Positions 7,647-16,653 of a stretch of DNA of 64,000 bases are shown one piece after another (the first letter of the stretch is position 1; every line of letters starts with the position of its first letter). The notes beneath the pieces are model-generated. The model searched no databases and was not told where the DNA came from. It saw nothing but the letters and a program-made list of their open reading frames with translations. Origin of the DNA: Claveliimonas monacensis (lineage in GTDB: Bacteria; Bacillota; Clostridia; Lachnospirales; Lachnospiraceae); contig NZ_JADCKL010000002.1 in NCBI RefSeq assembly GCF_014982975.1, forward strand, positions 1 to 64,000. Reading direction: 5' to 3'. Both the position numbers and the translations under genes were made by a program.

Positions 7647-8447
7647 ATGAAATTAATTGTAACAGGACCCAGGGGAAAAATGGGCAGGCTTATTACACAG
7701 GCCGCCGCAAAGCACTCTGACATCGAGCTGATCGCCGGAGTAGGGCCTTCAGGAAGGGATTATATCGGAAAGGATCTGGGCGATGTGGCCATGACAGGCC
7801 GGCAGCTGGGAGTGTCCGTAGTGGATAACCTGGAGTCCGTCATAGACAGCTGTGATGTGATCATTGACTTCTCCACAAAAGAAATGGGGATGCAGGTGCT
7901 TGAAAGCGCTGTCCGCCACAAAAAGGCACTTGTGTGCGGCACTACCGGATTTTCACCGGAGGAAATGGCAAAATTCAGGGAAGCCGCGTCTTCCATCCCC
8001 ATGCTCTACGCAGCCAACACTTCCAAATTAGTAAACATTATGAATAAGCTGCTGGAGATCGTGACCACCGCAGTGGGAGATGAGGCAGATATTGAGATCC
8101 TGGAAATGCATGATCAGTGGAAAAAAGATGCCCCCAGCGGTACCTCCAAAGAGATGGGAGAGATCATGGCACATGCCATGGGAAAAGAGCTGGATGACAT
8201 TGCAGTCTACGGGCGCCACGGCGCATCTCCCCGGGAAAAAGGGACTATTGGCTACCATTCTCTCAGAGCCGGAAACATTCCAAGCAGCCACACGGTGTAT
8301 TTTGGTTTCATGGGAGAGCGCCTTGAGATCACCCATCACTCCTACAACTGGGAATGCTTTGCCAGAGGAGCCGTGGACTGCGGCGTATTTCTGGCAGATA
8401 AGGCTCCCGGCTGGTACACCATCCAGGATGTACTGCATCTGTCTTAA
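7647..8447 (+). CDS. dapB: 4-hydroxy-tetrahydrodipicolinate reductase (divergent DapB)
   Basis: DapB reduces the dihydrodipicolinate precursor with NAD(P)H on the way to diaminopimelate and lysine. The 266-residue protein has an N-terminal dinucleotide site (VTGPRGKMGR) and CGTTGF. KKDAPSGTSKEMGE, GTIGYHSLRAGNIPSSHTV and FARGAV follow. The usual HH pair before the lysine is HD here (MHDQWKKDAPSGT): the first His and the Lys are kept, the second His is Asp. Start 7647 is supported by AAAGGAG. It stands alone with no other lysine genes nearby. Confidence 0.85.
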   Translation: MKLIVTGPRGKMGRLITQAAAKHSDIELIAGVGPSGRDYIGKDLGDVAMTGRQLGVSVVDNLESVIDSCDVIIDFSTKEMGMQVLESAVRHKKALVCGTTGFSPEEMAKFREAASSIPMLYAANTSKLVNIMNKLLEIVTTAVGDEADIEILEMHDQWKKDAPSGTSKEMGEIMAHAMGKELDDIAVYGRHGASPREKGTIGYHSLRAGNIPSSHTVYFGFMGERLEITHHSYNWECFARGAVDCGVFLADKAPGWYTIQDVLHLS

Positions 8448-8573
8448 CTTAAGCACCACGCCGTCTTTTCAGTCGGGAATATTGGAGAAAAAGGGGAGGA
8501 CCGGAGGAGCAGAGAGAAGATTTCCCCAGTCTGCCTGCCGGAATCCCCCCGGATCCAGACGGCAAACTCTTAT

Positions 8574-10307
8574 TTACGCCAGTCTCCAGTTCTGGCTTTC
8601 TGTCTGCAATTTCACCATGCGGGCGTAAAGACCGTTTTTCTCCTTCAATTCTTCTGGCGCGCCTTCCTCCGCCACAACACCTTCCGAGAGTACCACAATT
8701 TTGTCTGCGCCTGCCACCGTGCGCATCCTGTGAGCAATCACCAGTACAGTCTTATCTTCAATCAGTCTGGAAAGTGCTGTCTGAATCAATGTTTCATTTT
8801 CTACATCCAGTGAAGCGGTGGCCTCGTCCAAAAGAATAATCGGAGCATTTTTCAAAAAGGCCCGGGCAATGGAAATACGCTGCCGTTCCCCTCCGGAAAG
8901 CTCACAGCCGTTCTCCCCGATATTGGTATTCCACCCATCAGGCAGTTTTTCTGCAAATTCGTCCACATTGGCCAGTCTTGCCGCCGCCATCACCTGCTCG
9001 TCGGTAGCTTCCTTATTTCCAATCCGTATATTTTCCAAAATAGTATTGTCGAATAAAGTCACGTCTTGAAATACTATGGAAAACAGGGACAACAGTGTTT
9101 CCGGATCTGTTTTGGAAATATCCATACCTCCCACAGTAATTCTGCCCCGGCTCACATCCCAGAACCTTGCTGCCAGTCGGGAAACCGTCGTTTTCCCGCC
9201 GCCGGATGGCCCTACCAGAGCTGTAACCTCACCCTGCTTCGCAGTAAAAGAAACATCTTTCAGAACCGTTTCTCCAGTGTTATAGGCAAAGCTCACATGG
9301 TCAAAGACTATATCAAAACCTTTGTTGGAAAGCCGGGTATCTCCCTGCTGAATGGGATGATCAAGGATTTCATTCATACGGGCAATATTGGTACGTGTGC
9401 TGATTACCGCCGCCAGATTTTGAAGCGCGCCTTGCAACGGATCATAAAGCCGTGATACGACCAGTAAAAACAGGAAAAAAGTGATCACATCCAGACTGCC
9501 TTGAATCAACAGCACAGAACCAGCCAGCGCAACCGTGGCAATCCCTGTTTTCAATACTAATGATGCAGAAACCACAAAGGCGGCAAGTCCGAATTCGTTT
9601 AGGATAGAGCGGCGTTCCACTGCACGGATTTTCTTTCCCAGTCCCTTCATGTATTCCGCCTCGGCATTATTGGCTTTCAAGTCCCGCACTGTCTCGATAC
9701 ACTCCTGAATCCCATCAGCACAGGTAATCCTGACGTCCATGGCTTTTTGATTGAGTTTTTCCTGCACTTTCGCAGAAAAACCTACGATAGCAAAAGCCAC
9801 GGGCGTGACCCAGAGCGCTGCCAGTGCCATGCGCCAGTCAAAAATGAACAGACTGATGGAAATGAGAATTGTGGAGATGATGGAGCCTGCCAATTCGGGA
9901 ATGAAGTGAGAAAAACTCTGCTCCAGAAAAGTGCAGTCCGCCATAATTGTGCTGGTGAGATCAGCCAGATCCTTTTTACCAAAAAAGGACAGCGGGATCT
10001 TCCGCAGCTGTTCTGCCAGCGTAATACGCCGCACACCGCTCTCTGTATAAGTAGCAAAGTAGGTGGCATTATACTGAATGTAAGTGGTAAACAAAATCAA
10101 ACCGATACACGCCACACATCCAATCACGTAAAATGCAATTTTTTCTCCGGGAACGCCGCCGTTTAGCAGATCCCTCACAAAATAGAACAGCAATCCCACC
10201 GGGAACATAAAGGAAAGATTCTGCATAACGCAGGCCAGACAGCCTTTTACCAGATCCTTTGCTCCCTGCTCGGAGAGCGCATATCGTTTTTGTAATCGTT
10301 TTATCAT
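8574..10307 (-). CDS. ABC exporter half-transporter (second subunit)
   Basis: 577-residue permease-ATPase fusion of the type IV exporter fold. About six transmembrane helices fill residues 20-310. The nucleotide-binding domain carries Walker A GPSGGGKTT, signature LSGGERQR, Walker B IILLDEATASLD and the H-loop IAHRM. The start at 10307 is set by AGGAGG embedded in the last codons of the upstream ABC gene. The two subunits probably form a heterodimer. The TetR gene next door suggests drug or toxic-compound efflux. Some pairs of this shape import siderophores, so the direction of transport is uncertain. Confidence 0.9.
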   Translation of the reverse strand: MIKRLQKRYALSEQGAKDLVKGCLACVMQNLSFMFPVGLLFYFVRDLLNGGVPGEKIAFYVIGCVACIGLILFTTYIQYNATYFATYTESGVRRITLAEQLRKIPLSFFGKKDLADLTSTIMADCTFLEQSFSHFIPELAGSIISTILISISLFIFDWRMALAALWVTPVAFAIVGFSAKVQEKLNQKAMDVRITCADGIQECIETVRDLKANNAEAEYMKGLGKKIRAVERRSILNEFGLAAFVVSASLVLKTGIATVALAGSVLLIQGSLDVITFFLFLLVVSRLYDPLQGALQNLAAVISTRTNIARMNEILDHPIQQGDTRLSNKGFDIVFDHVSFAYNTGETVLKDVSFTAKQGEVTALVGPSGGGKTTVSRLAARFWDVSRGRITVGGMDISKTDPETLLSLFSIVFQDVTLFDNTILENIRIGNKEATDEQVMAAARLANVDEFAEKLPDGWNTNIGENGCELSGGERQRISIARAFLKNAPIILLDEATASLDVENETLIQTALSRLIEDKTVLVIAHRMRTVAGADKIVVLSEGVVAEEGAPEELKEKNGLYARMVKLQTESQNWRLA

Positions 10308-10311
10308 CTGG

Positions 10312-12081
10312 TTATACCTCCTTTGCAACCTTCCAATGAACGGAAGTCTGATAGTTCTGCCACATCCGGCTGAAGATACCATTCTGCGCCAGCAGATCAC
10401 GGCTGGTGCCACTCTCGGCAATCCGCCCGTCACAAATCACATAGATTTTATCCGCACCCACTACAGTGGAGAGCCGGTGTGCAATCATAATAACCGTCTT
10501 TCCTTCAGAAAGCTTTGAAAAAGCAGCCTGTACCCGCGTTTCATTATCCGGATCAGCAAAAGCCGTTGCTTCATCTAAAATAATGATCGGCGCGTTTTTC
10601 AGCATGGTACGGGCGATGGCAATTCGTTGCTGCTCGCCGCCAGAGAGATAGACACCCCTTGTACCAATTACTGTGTCCACTCCTTGAGGCAGTTTTTCAA
10701 GAATATCATCACACTGAGCATTGTGAAGCGCAGCGAGGATTTCTTCCCGGGTTGCATCGCGTCTGCCCATACGTACATTTTCCAGAATGGAGGCTTTGAT
10801 AAGACGGCTGTTCTGAAACACAAAGGAAACAGTGTCCATCAGTTCCTCTTTTCCAATCTCTTTCACATCGACTCCGCCAATCTTTATACTGCCGCTCTGC
10901 GGATCAAAGAAACGCGGGATCAGATTGGCAAGCGTAGTTTTACCGCCGCCGGATGGTCCGACAAAGGCTACGGTCTGCCCCTGGGGAATGGTAATGGAAA
11001 CGCCTTTCAACACCTCTGTTTTTCCATCATAGCTGAAATGGATATCTCGCAGTTCCACGGAAGCATCTTCCGGGTGTCCGGGGTGCTCTGCTTCCTCTAA
11101 TGGCTTCAGATTTAAAACGCTGTCGATTCTCTGTAACGCATCGTTTACAATCATGGCATTTTCGCTTTGGAACATAATGCGTGTCAGTGTGACAGAGATA
11201 ACTGGCGTAATGATAATATAGAAAATCAAGTCCAGCAGGAATTCTGTCGTTACTCCGTTTTGTGTAAACAGCAGACCACCCGCGATCAGCATGGCAAAAA
11301 CCCCGTTAATGGCTGCTGTATAAAGCATCATAGGCATTCGTAGCTGTTTAGTATAGGCGATCACCCATATTTTGTAACGCTCAATCGATTCCTTGAATTT
11401 TTTGAAGGAGAAAATTGTCTGGCCAAAGGTTTTAACTACCGGAATACCCCGGACATATTCCACCGCCTCGTTGGACATATCATCCAGCGCATTCTGGTAC
11501 TCTTTCATTTTTTCCTGCATCTGCTGCCCGGTCATTGCCATCATAATCAAAAACCCCAGAACCACCGGGACAAGGCTCAGGAGACCGAGACGCCAGTCGA
11601 ACACCAGCAGCAATACCAGAAGTCCACAGGGCGTCGCAGTCGCATTGGCCCGGTCGGGAAGCTGATGGGCAAGATAGGTTTCTGTAGCAGCGCTGGATTC
11701 ATTGACAATTTTGCGTAGTTTACCACTGCCAAAGCTTTCTGCAAACCCAGGCGGCAGCTTGATAATATGTTCCATGGTCTGTAGCCGCAGGTTAGTGGCA
11801 ATGCGAAATGCACCCTTATGGGAGCACATCAGTCCCGCTATGTAGATAAGCACGGAAATGACCGAAAACAGCACTGCCATCCAGCCATTATGAGTCAGAT
11901 TCTGCGCCCGGCTGAAGTCCGGAGCGACCTCCAGCACGTCCCGGATCACTTTCCAGATATAATAAAAGGGTACCAGCGCAATGAAGGCACTAATGGCTGA
12001 CAGTGCCCACGAAGCATAGATCAGGTATTTGTGGTTACCTGCGATTTGGAGCAGGCGAGACAGATTGGATTGCTTTTTCAA
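10312..12081 (-). CDS. ABC exporter half-transporter (first subunit)
   Basis: 589 residues, transmembrane domain followed by ATPase domain: Walker A GPSGGGKTT, signature YLSGGEQQR, Walker B IIILDEATAFAD, H-loop IAHRL. The D-loop reads ATAFADPDNE, where the usual SALD is replaced. The start codon is TTG at 12081, eight bases after AAGGAGG. The final codons contain the ribosome site of the second subunit, so the pair is translationally coupled. The 108 bases before the start, after tetR, hold two inverted repeats that may be operators. Co-directional with tetR. Confidence 0.9.
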   Translation of the reverse strand: MKKQSNLSRLLQIAGNHKYLIYASWALSAISAFIALVPFYYIWKVIRDVLEVAPDFSRAQNLTHNGWMAVLFSVISVLIYIAGLMCSHKGAFRIATNLRLQTMEHIIKLPPGFAESFGSGKLRKIVNESSAATETYLAHQLPDRANATATPCGLLVLLLVFDWRLGLLSLVPVVLGFLIMMAMTGQQMQEKMKEYQNALDDMSNEAVEYVRGIPVVKTFGQTIFSFKKFKESIERYKIWVIAYTKQLRMPMMLYTAAINGVFAMLIAGGLLFTQNGVTTEFLLDLIFYIIITPVISVTLTRIMFQSENAMIVNDALQRIDSVLNLKPLEEAEHPGHPEDASVELRDIHFSYDGKTEVLKGVSITIPQGQTVAFVGPSGGGKTTLANLIPRFFDPQSGSIKIGGVDVKEIGKEELMDTVSFVFQNSRLIKASILENVRMGRRDATREEILAALHNAQCDDILEKLPQGVDTVIGTRGVYLSGGEQQRIAIARTMLKNAPIIILDEATAFADPDNETRVQAAFSKLSEGKTVIMIAHRLSTVVGADKIYVICDGRIAESGTSRDLLAQNGIFSRMWQNYQTSVHWKVAKEV

Positions 12082-12115
12082 AAAAATCCCTCCTTTTTAT
12101 TGATTTATGATACAG

Positions 12116-12134
12116 AGAACACATACTGTGTTCT
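12116..12134. promoter_or_regulatory. Perfect inverted repeat before the ABC pair
   Basis: AGAACACA-TAC-TGTGTTCT is a perfect 8-bp inverted repeat with a 3-bp centre, 35 bases upstream of the first ABC start. The size suits a dimeric repressor such as the neighbouring TetR protein. Confidence 0.5.
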
Positions 12135-12150
12135 TCTTATATCCGCATTG

Positions 12151-12166
12151 GTTAGTTATAGCTAAC
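12151..12166. promoter_or_regulatory. Second inverted repeat between tetR and the ABC genes
   Basis: GTTAGTTATAGCTAAC has 5-bp arms (GTTAG/CTAAC) around TTATAG. It lies 17 bases upstream of the palindrome at 12116-12134. Confidence 0.35.
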
Positions 12167-12189
12167 TATTGACCAAAAATTACAGGGCG

Positions 12190-12792
12190 TTACTGCCCCA
12201 TAATTTTCATCCATCCGGCTGTATAAAAAGCGCGCATCTCCTTTACATAGTTTTCTGCGTCATCCAGCCGCATTTCATGAATTACCAGCTCAAAAAAAGT
12301 ATGAAACATACCAGTGATCAGAATATGCTCTAATGCAGGGTCGATCTTAGGTGAAGGACGTCCAAGTTCCTCCAGAACCTTCTGATAGGAATGTGTTGCT
12401 TCCACTTCAATTTCCACCATTTCATCAATCAGACCGGAAAATTTTGTCCCTTCTGAACAGCAAAGGATAAGTTTACATTCTTCCAGATGTGCATAGGCAT
12501 AGTGAAGCATCTCAAACATGCACATCCCGGAAATATCGCCCATAACTTCTGGCTGCTGTTCTTGTGGAAGCCCGGCAAATTCCTGCTGTGCCTTCCTGAA
12601 GCAGGTAAGAATATATTTGTAATGTTTACCTACCAGCGCTTCAAACAGTTCTGCTTTACTTTTGTAATACCCATAAAAGGCCCCGGTAGTCATGCCTACC
12701 GACTTGACAATGTTTCGCAGGGAAGCATCTTTATAACCTTTTTCCAAAAACTCTGCTTTTGCCGCCTGATGAATGCGTTCCAAAGTTGTCAA
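12190..12792 (-). CDS. TetR-family transcriptional regulator
   Basis: About 200 residues. The N-terminal helix-turn-helix reads ASLRNIVKSVGMTTGAFYGY, followed by YKSKAELFEALV, the standard TetR linker. The C-terminal ligand domain is unassigned. The start is uncertain. The TTG at 12792 is the first standard start in frame, but the perfect AAGGAGG lies about 20 bases upstream of it, and an in-frame ATA sits at ideal spacing, with the frame staying open between. It probably represses itself and the two ABC genes that follow. Confidence 0.88.
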   Translation of the reverse strand: MTTLERIHQAAKAEFLEKGYKDASLRNIVKSVGMTTGAFYGYYKSKAELFEALVGKHYKYILTCFRKAQQEFAGLPQEQQPEVMGDISGMCMFEMLHYAYAHLEECKLILCCSEGTKFSGLIDEMVEIEVEATHSYQKVLEELGRPSPKIDPALEHILITGMFHTFFELVIHEMRLDDAENYVKEMRAFYTAGWMKIMGQ

Positions 12793-12823
12793 GTTTCCGT
12801 CTATTGTATTCGCCCTCCTTATA

Positions 12824-12852
12824 ACGATGTTATATATCGCTGTTATATTGTA
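12824..12852. promoter_or_regulatory. AT-rich interrupted palindrome over the tetR promoter
   Basis: The segment just downstream of the tetR -10 contains ATAACGAT and a matching ATCGCTGTTAT in inverted orientation, partly overlapping the likely transcription start. This is the usual place for a TetR operator. Confidence 0.45.
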
Positions 12853-12875
12853 ATCTATAAAAAAGACATTGTCAA
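12847..12875 (-). promoter_or_regulatory. Promoter of tetR
   Basis: Minus strand: -35 TTGACA (12870-12875), 17-bp spacer, -10 TACAAT (12847-12852). It begins right after the dtd terminator. Confidence 0.8.
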
Positions 12876-12880
12876 GAAGA

Positions 12881-12919
12881 AAACTCTATGCAGATGGCCA
12901 AAACCATTGACATAGAGTT
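12881..12919. terminator. Terminator downstream of dtd
   Basis: The 9-bp stem AACTCTATG/CATAGAGTT encloses a loop of about 20 nt. T-rich tails follow on both strands, stronger on the plus strand. Confidence 0.75.
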
Positions 12920-12938
12920 TTTTATTTCTTACCACAAA

Positions 12939-13385
12939 TTACAAAGTCTCCGAATCAAGAATGATCGTGAAAGGTCCGTCATTCGTAAGACTTACCTTCA
13001 TATCCGCCCCGAAACTTCCTTTCTGCACTACCGACACCGTCTCTTTACACTTCGCGATAATATACTCATACATCTCCTCCGCCATGTCAGGCGCCCCTGC
13101 CTCTATAAAGCTGGGTCGGTTTCCCTTTTTGCAGTTGGCGTACAAAGTAAACTGGGATATGAGCAGAAGGCTGCCTCCCACTGTATCCAGAGACAGGTTG
13201 GTCTTTCCATTCTCATCCTCAAAAATGCGCAGGCCGAGCATTTTCTTTACCATCTTATCCGCAATTTCCTTTGTGTCGCTGTCTGACACGCCGATCAGCA
13301 CCATAAAACCTTTTCCAATCTCACCGATCGTCTGACCATCCACCTTCACATCCGCATTTGTGACTCTCTGTATAACAAAACGCAT
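12939..13385 (-). CDS. dtd: D-aminoacyl-tRNA deacylase
   Basis: DTD hydrolyses D-amino acids and glycine mischarged on tRNA. The 148-residue protein begins [17 protein letters not shown] and carries the SQFTLYA motif and the cross-subunit NDGPFT motif with the Gly-cis-Pro pair; Phe follows where Val is common. RPSFIEAG is also typical. Length is normal. It has its own ribosome site (AAAGGAGG) and a terminator downstream. Confidence 0.95.
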   Translation of the reverse strand: MRFVIQRVTNADVKVDGQTIGEIGKGFMVLIGVSDSDTKEIADKMVKKMLGLRIFEDENGKTNLSLDTVGGSLLLISQFTLYANCKKGNRPSFIEAGAPDMAEEMYEYIIAKCKETVSVVQKGSFGADMKVSLTNDGPFTIILDSETL

Positions 13386-13449
13386 AATATTTCCTCCTTT
13401 TCGTTATCTTCTATCATCCACGAACAGGAGGAAAATGTCAATACAATCT

Positions 13450-13956
13450 TTATTTCTGTTCTTCCCGCTTCTTCCGTATATAAGACTCCACCTCATTTTT
13501 TTCTATCCCCAGCGAAACAGCAAGCTCTCCAAAAAGATTTTCCTGGGCAGCGTGAAGACAGCGCTCATCACCTGCGGTCACTTTTTTCCCCTGGGCCAGC
13601 CTCTTCTCCTTGCGGACATTAATTGTTTTGATCACCCGCACCCACTGTCTCGTGTCACAGGTTTTCAGCGCTCTTTTCAAAGTTTCTTCCCTCTGCCGCT
13701 CATTATCGATCTGGATCATATCCATCCCGTCAATCTCACCGATCAGCTGTTCTGCTTCATGCCGGGAGATCACATACCGCATAATGATCTTTTCACTGTC
13801 TGCCGGCACATAGATCACGCCTCCCTTTGAATACAGGGGGGACAGTGTATAGTAATCCTTCCCGGCAGACGCTTCCTCCAGGCGGATAGGACCTATACTT
13901 TCCACTCTGCACACACCGTGCTGTCCGCAGACAATATACGCTCCTGTCTCAAACAT
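13450..13956 (-). CDS. CarD-family RNA polymerase-binding regulator
   Basis: 168-residue CarD/CdnL-type protein. The N-terminal Tudor-like polymerase-interacting domain reads MFETGAYIVCGQHGVCRVES, with IYVPADSEKI after it. The remainder is helical and basic (KTINVRKEKRLAQGKK), as in the DNA-binding domain. Start 13956 is chosen because AAAGGAG is seven bases upstream; the ATG two codons earlier is too close to it. CarD proteins stabilise open complexes at rRNA and other promoters; target promoters here are unknown. Confidence 0.9.
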   Translation of the reverse strand: MFETGAYIVCGQHGVCRVESIGPIRLEEASAGKDYYTLSPLYSKGGVIYVPADSEKIIMRYVISRHEAEQLIGEIDGMDMIQIDNERQREETLKRALKTCDTRQWVRVIKTINVRKEKRLAQGKKVTAGDERCLHAAQENLFGELAVSLGIEKNEVESYIRKKREEQK

Positions 13957-14009
13957 TCCCATTCTCCTTTCTTCCATATTAGAGAGTATTCCCCAAAATA
14001 CCATTACAT

Positions 14010-14047
14010 AAAAATCCGCCTATCCACAGATGTGGTAGACGGATTTT
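14010..14047. terminator. Bidirectional terminator
   Basis: Imperfect long stem AAAAATCCGCCTAtCCACA/TGTGGtAGaCGGATTTTT with a short loop. It serves the EamA gene on the minus strand. Confidence 0.85.
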
Positions 14048-14137
14048 TATCTCTGTCTTTCTTTTATTTTATCAGACAAATCCATTTTAGGTAAGTCTTT
14101 TCCAGAAAATATTTTATTTTCGGCATTTTTGCGAGTG

Positions 14138-15034
14138 TTACAGAGCTGCCGTTTGTCTATTTTTACTCTGTTTTTCAGGAATCTGTGCCAGTACGATAGC
14201 CGCAAACATCAAGATGCAGCCAACTCCTTCTCTCACTGACAGCTGTTCTCCAAGGATCGCCCACCCGGCCAGGACAGAAATGCAGGACTCCAGGCTCAGG
14301 ATCAGTGAAGCCACTGTAGGATTCATATTCTTCTGTCCGATGATCTGCAGTGTATAGGCCACACCGCAGGATAGAACACCCGCGTACAGAAGCGGCCCCC
14401 AGCTGCGCATGATCCCCTCCACCGTAGTGGTTTCAAAAGCCGCCATTGGAAACATGGACAGGATGCCAGCCACAAAGAACTGGATACAGGACATCTTCAC
14501 CCCGTCTGTCCTGGGAGCAAAATAGTCAATGACCAGAATATGGACAGTAAACAGAAGCGCTCCTATGAATACGTAGATATCCCCTCTTCCCACACTGAAG
14601 GACTCTGTGATACAGAGAAAGTACAGTCCCGCAAGCGCAAGCGCCACCGCAAGCCATATCTTCCACCCTGTCTTCTTTCCCAAAAATATGCCAAACACCG
14701 GCACAAGGACAATGTAGAACGCTGTGATGAATCCTGCTTTTCCCGCCGTAGTGTACTGAATGCCGATCTGCTGCATACTGCTGGCAGCAAACAGTGCCAG
14801 TCCGCAGCAGATTCCTCCAGCCGCCAGTGTTTTCACGTCACCCTTCTCGTTGGAATTTTTATTAATCTTTCCCAGAATATAAATACAGGGGAGCAGGGCC
14901 ACGCCGCCGATAAGAGAACGGATTCCGTTAAATCCGAAAGGTCCCAGATAGTCCATCCCCACACTCTGGGCGACAAAGGCAGTTCCCCATATAAACGCTG
15001 TCAGAAACAGCATAAATGCATTTTTTCTCCTCAT
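14138..15034 (-). CDS. EamA/DMT-superfamily transporter
   Basis: 298-residue membrane protein with about ten hydrophobic helices in two EamA repeats. The first starts AFIWGTAFVAQS. The second contains SCGVAYTLQIIGQK and LILSLESCISVLAGWAILGE, both characteristic of drug/metabolite transporters. Substrate is unknown, possibly amino acids or metabolites. It is monocistronic, with a good promoter (15092-15119) and a terminator at 14010-14047. The ribosome site AAAGGAG precedes the start. Confidence 0.9.
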   Translation of the reverse strand: MRRKNAFMLFLTAFIWGTAFVAQSVGMDYLGPFGFNGIRSLIGGVALLPCIYILGKINKNSNEKGDVKTLAAGGICCGLALFAASSMQQIGIQYTTAGKAGFITAFYIVLVPVFGIFLGKKTGWKIWLAVALALAGLYFLCITESFSVGRGDIYVFIGALLFTVHILVIDYFAPRTDGVKMSCIQFFVAGILSMFPMAAFETTTVEGIMRSWGPLLYAGVLSCGVAYTLQIIGQKNMNPTVASLILSLESCISVLAGWAILGEQLSVREGVGCILMFAAIVLAQIPEKQSKNRQTAAL

Positions 15035-15091
15035 ATATTCTCCTTTAGTTCTTCCTTTATCAAAAATTTCCTTAACTACAACAACTCGTTC

Positions 15092-15131
15092 AGTATAGCA
15101 TATTCATGATTTTTTTCAAATGGTGTATACT
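15092..15131. promoter_or_regulatory. Overlapping divergent promoters of EamA and YwaF genes
   Basis: Minus strand: TTGAAA (15114-15119), 16-bp spacer, TATACT (15092-15097). Plus strand: TATACT (15126-15131) with a weak -35 at 15103-15108. The elements interlock, so the two genes may compete for polymerase. Confidence 0.55.
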
Positions 15132-15179
15132 AAAGAAAATATGCGGGTGTACATGACAGATGGAAAGCAGGAGGATTTT

Positions 15180-15809
15180 ATGCTGAAGTTCAGACGTTTT
15201 TTCTTGGCAAGCGGTATATTGATGCTGGCATCAGAGCTGTGGAAGCAGTACACGCTGACTTTCCTCCTTGGCGGTGGGAATTACAACTGGTGGTATTTTC
15301 CCTTTCAACTCTGCAGCATCCCCATGTACGTGTGTCTCCTTCTGCCCTGGGTCCGCAGCAGGTGCGTGCAGCAGGTGCTCACAGCTTTTCTGGTGGATTT
15401 CGGCATGCTGGGCGGCATCTTTGCCTTCTTTGACACAAGCGGCATGCACTACGACTATTTTCCTCTCACCGTCCACTCCTTTGCATGGCACATCCTGCTC
15501 ATCATACTGGGACTGGCCGCAGCCCGCTCTGACCAGGCTGCTTCCAGCTGGAGTGACTACGCCGGAGCCGCCGCTCTGTATCTTACCTGCTGCCTTACAG
15601 CCACAGGTCTTAACCTGACCCTGGACCATCTGGGAACTATCAATATGTTCTATATCAACCCGGACTACCCTATGACCCAGAAAATATTCTCAGACATTGC
15701 CGCTGTCCTGGGGGATACTGCAGGCATCTTCATCTATATAGGTGCCACCTTGACGGGAGCCGCCATCTTTCACTTTCTCTGGCGTTTTTCTACTTCACGG
15801 GCACTTTGA
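15180..15809 (+). CDS. YwaF-like integral membrane protein
   Basis: 209 residues with six to seven hydrophobic helices. NYNWWYFPFQLCSIPMYVCL and the later PLTVHSFAWHILLI resemble the YwaF/TIGR02206 group of uncharacterised membrane proteins. The start at 15180 is set by AGGAGG five bases upstream; in-frame ATGs further 5' lack a site. Its last 20 bases overlap the end of the converging MerR gene. Function is unknown. Confidence 0.75.
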   Translation: MLKFRRFFLASGILMLASELWKQYTLTFLLGGGNYNWWYFPFQLCSIPMYVCLLLPWVRSRCVQQVLTAFLVDFGMLGGIFAFFDTSGMHYDYFPLTVHSFAWHILLIILGLAAARSDQAASSWSDYAGAAALYLTCCLTATGLNLTLDHLGTINMFYINPDYPMTQKIFSDIAAVLGDTAGIFIYIGATLTGAAIFHFLWRFSTSRAL

Positions 15810-16626
15810 TCTTCACCACATAATCCTCCTCCCCGGCTCCCGCAAGATAGCTGAGCATGTCGTACACATAGCAGTCGCCGACAATGGCAAGATGTTCTTT
15901 TCTGGTAAATTCCATCAGCTTTTCCAGGCTGTCCCGCACAGAACCGTAGGGTCCTTTATGCATAATGACAACAAAATCCCCCTCCGGCTTCTCGTATAGA
16001 TCTTCCTCCTTGAAGAACCCTTCCTCATATATACTTTCCGGTATTTTTGTAAACAGAAAGCTTTCCTTTTCTTCCTCCGCTTCCATCATTTCCTTTAAAA
16101 TGATGGAGCCTACAGAAGCGTGGTTCCGGATGCCGTGGTTTTCACATTTTCGTATGTGCTCTCCCAACAGCCTGGCAGAAGCGTTGATACTGTCCCCCTC
16201 CGCGCAGGCAAAATCCGTTACCAGCAGATATTCTTTTTCACCATGCTCAATTCTGGGGACATCGTACCTGGCATCCAGGGCTTCTTCCGTCATCTGTATC
16301 ATTTCTTCCATAAATACAGAAAGCTCTTCCAGTTCCTTTTGTTTCTCCCGGATCTGGCACTGCTTTTCCCGGAAAATTTCCAGAAAATAGCCTGTATCAA
16401 AATTCTGAAAGCATTTCCGTATATCTTCCAGGGAACTGCCTGTATATTTCATGGTCTGGATCAGGTCAAAATCATAAAACTGAACAGCCGTGTAATACCG
16501 GTAGCCATTTTCTCCCACATAAGCCGGTTTCAGAATGCCCGTCCTGTCATAGTGGAAGAGAGTCTCCTTTGTCGTACCGCACAATTTTGCAAACTGCCCT
16601 GTCGTAATATAAGGTTCTTTGTTCAT
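15790..16626 (-). CDS. MerR-family regulator with GyrI-like effector domain
   Basis: 278 residues. The N-terminal winged helix reads YITTGQFAKLCGTTKETLFH, followed by GYRYYTAVQFYDFDLIQTMK. A coiled coil follows (EKQCQIREKQKELEELSVFM). The C-terminal domain has the GyrI/BmrR-like fold (VVIMHKGPYGSVRDSLEKLM) that binds bulky hydrophobic drugs. It is divergent from the MATE exporter, and the shared interval contains a 19-bp-spacer promoter typical of MerR activation. It is therefore probably the drug-sensing activator of that pump. Confidence 0.9.
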   Translation of the reverse strand: MNKEPYITTGQFAKLCGTTKETLFHYDRTGILKPAYVGENGYRYYTAVQFYDFDLIQTMKYTGSSLEDIRKCFQNFDTGYFLEIFREKQCQIREKQKELEELSVFMEEMIQMTEEALDARYDVPRIEHGEKEYLLVTDFACAEGDSINASARLLGEHIRKCENHGIRNHASVGSIILKEMMEAEEEKESFLFTKIPESIYEEGFFKEEDLYEKPEGDFVVIMHKGPYGSVRDSLEKLMEFTRKEHLAIVGDCYVYDMLSYLAGAGEEDYVVKIKVPVK

Positions 16627-16653
16627 CCTGCCTCTGTTCTCCTCATTTTCCCC

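Noticed and set aside
15790-15809. The 20-bp overlap of the YwaF and MerR genes as a sign of error
   Set aside because: Both C termini are complete and family-like, and short convergent overlaps are common.
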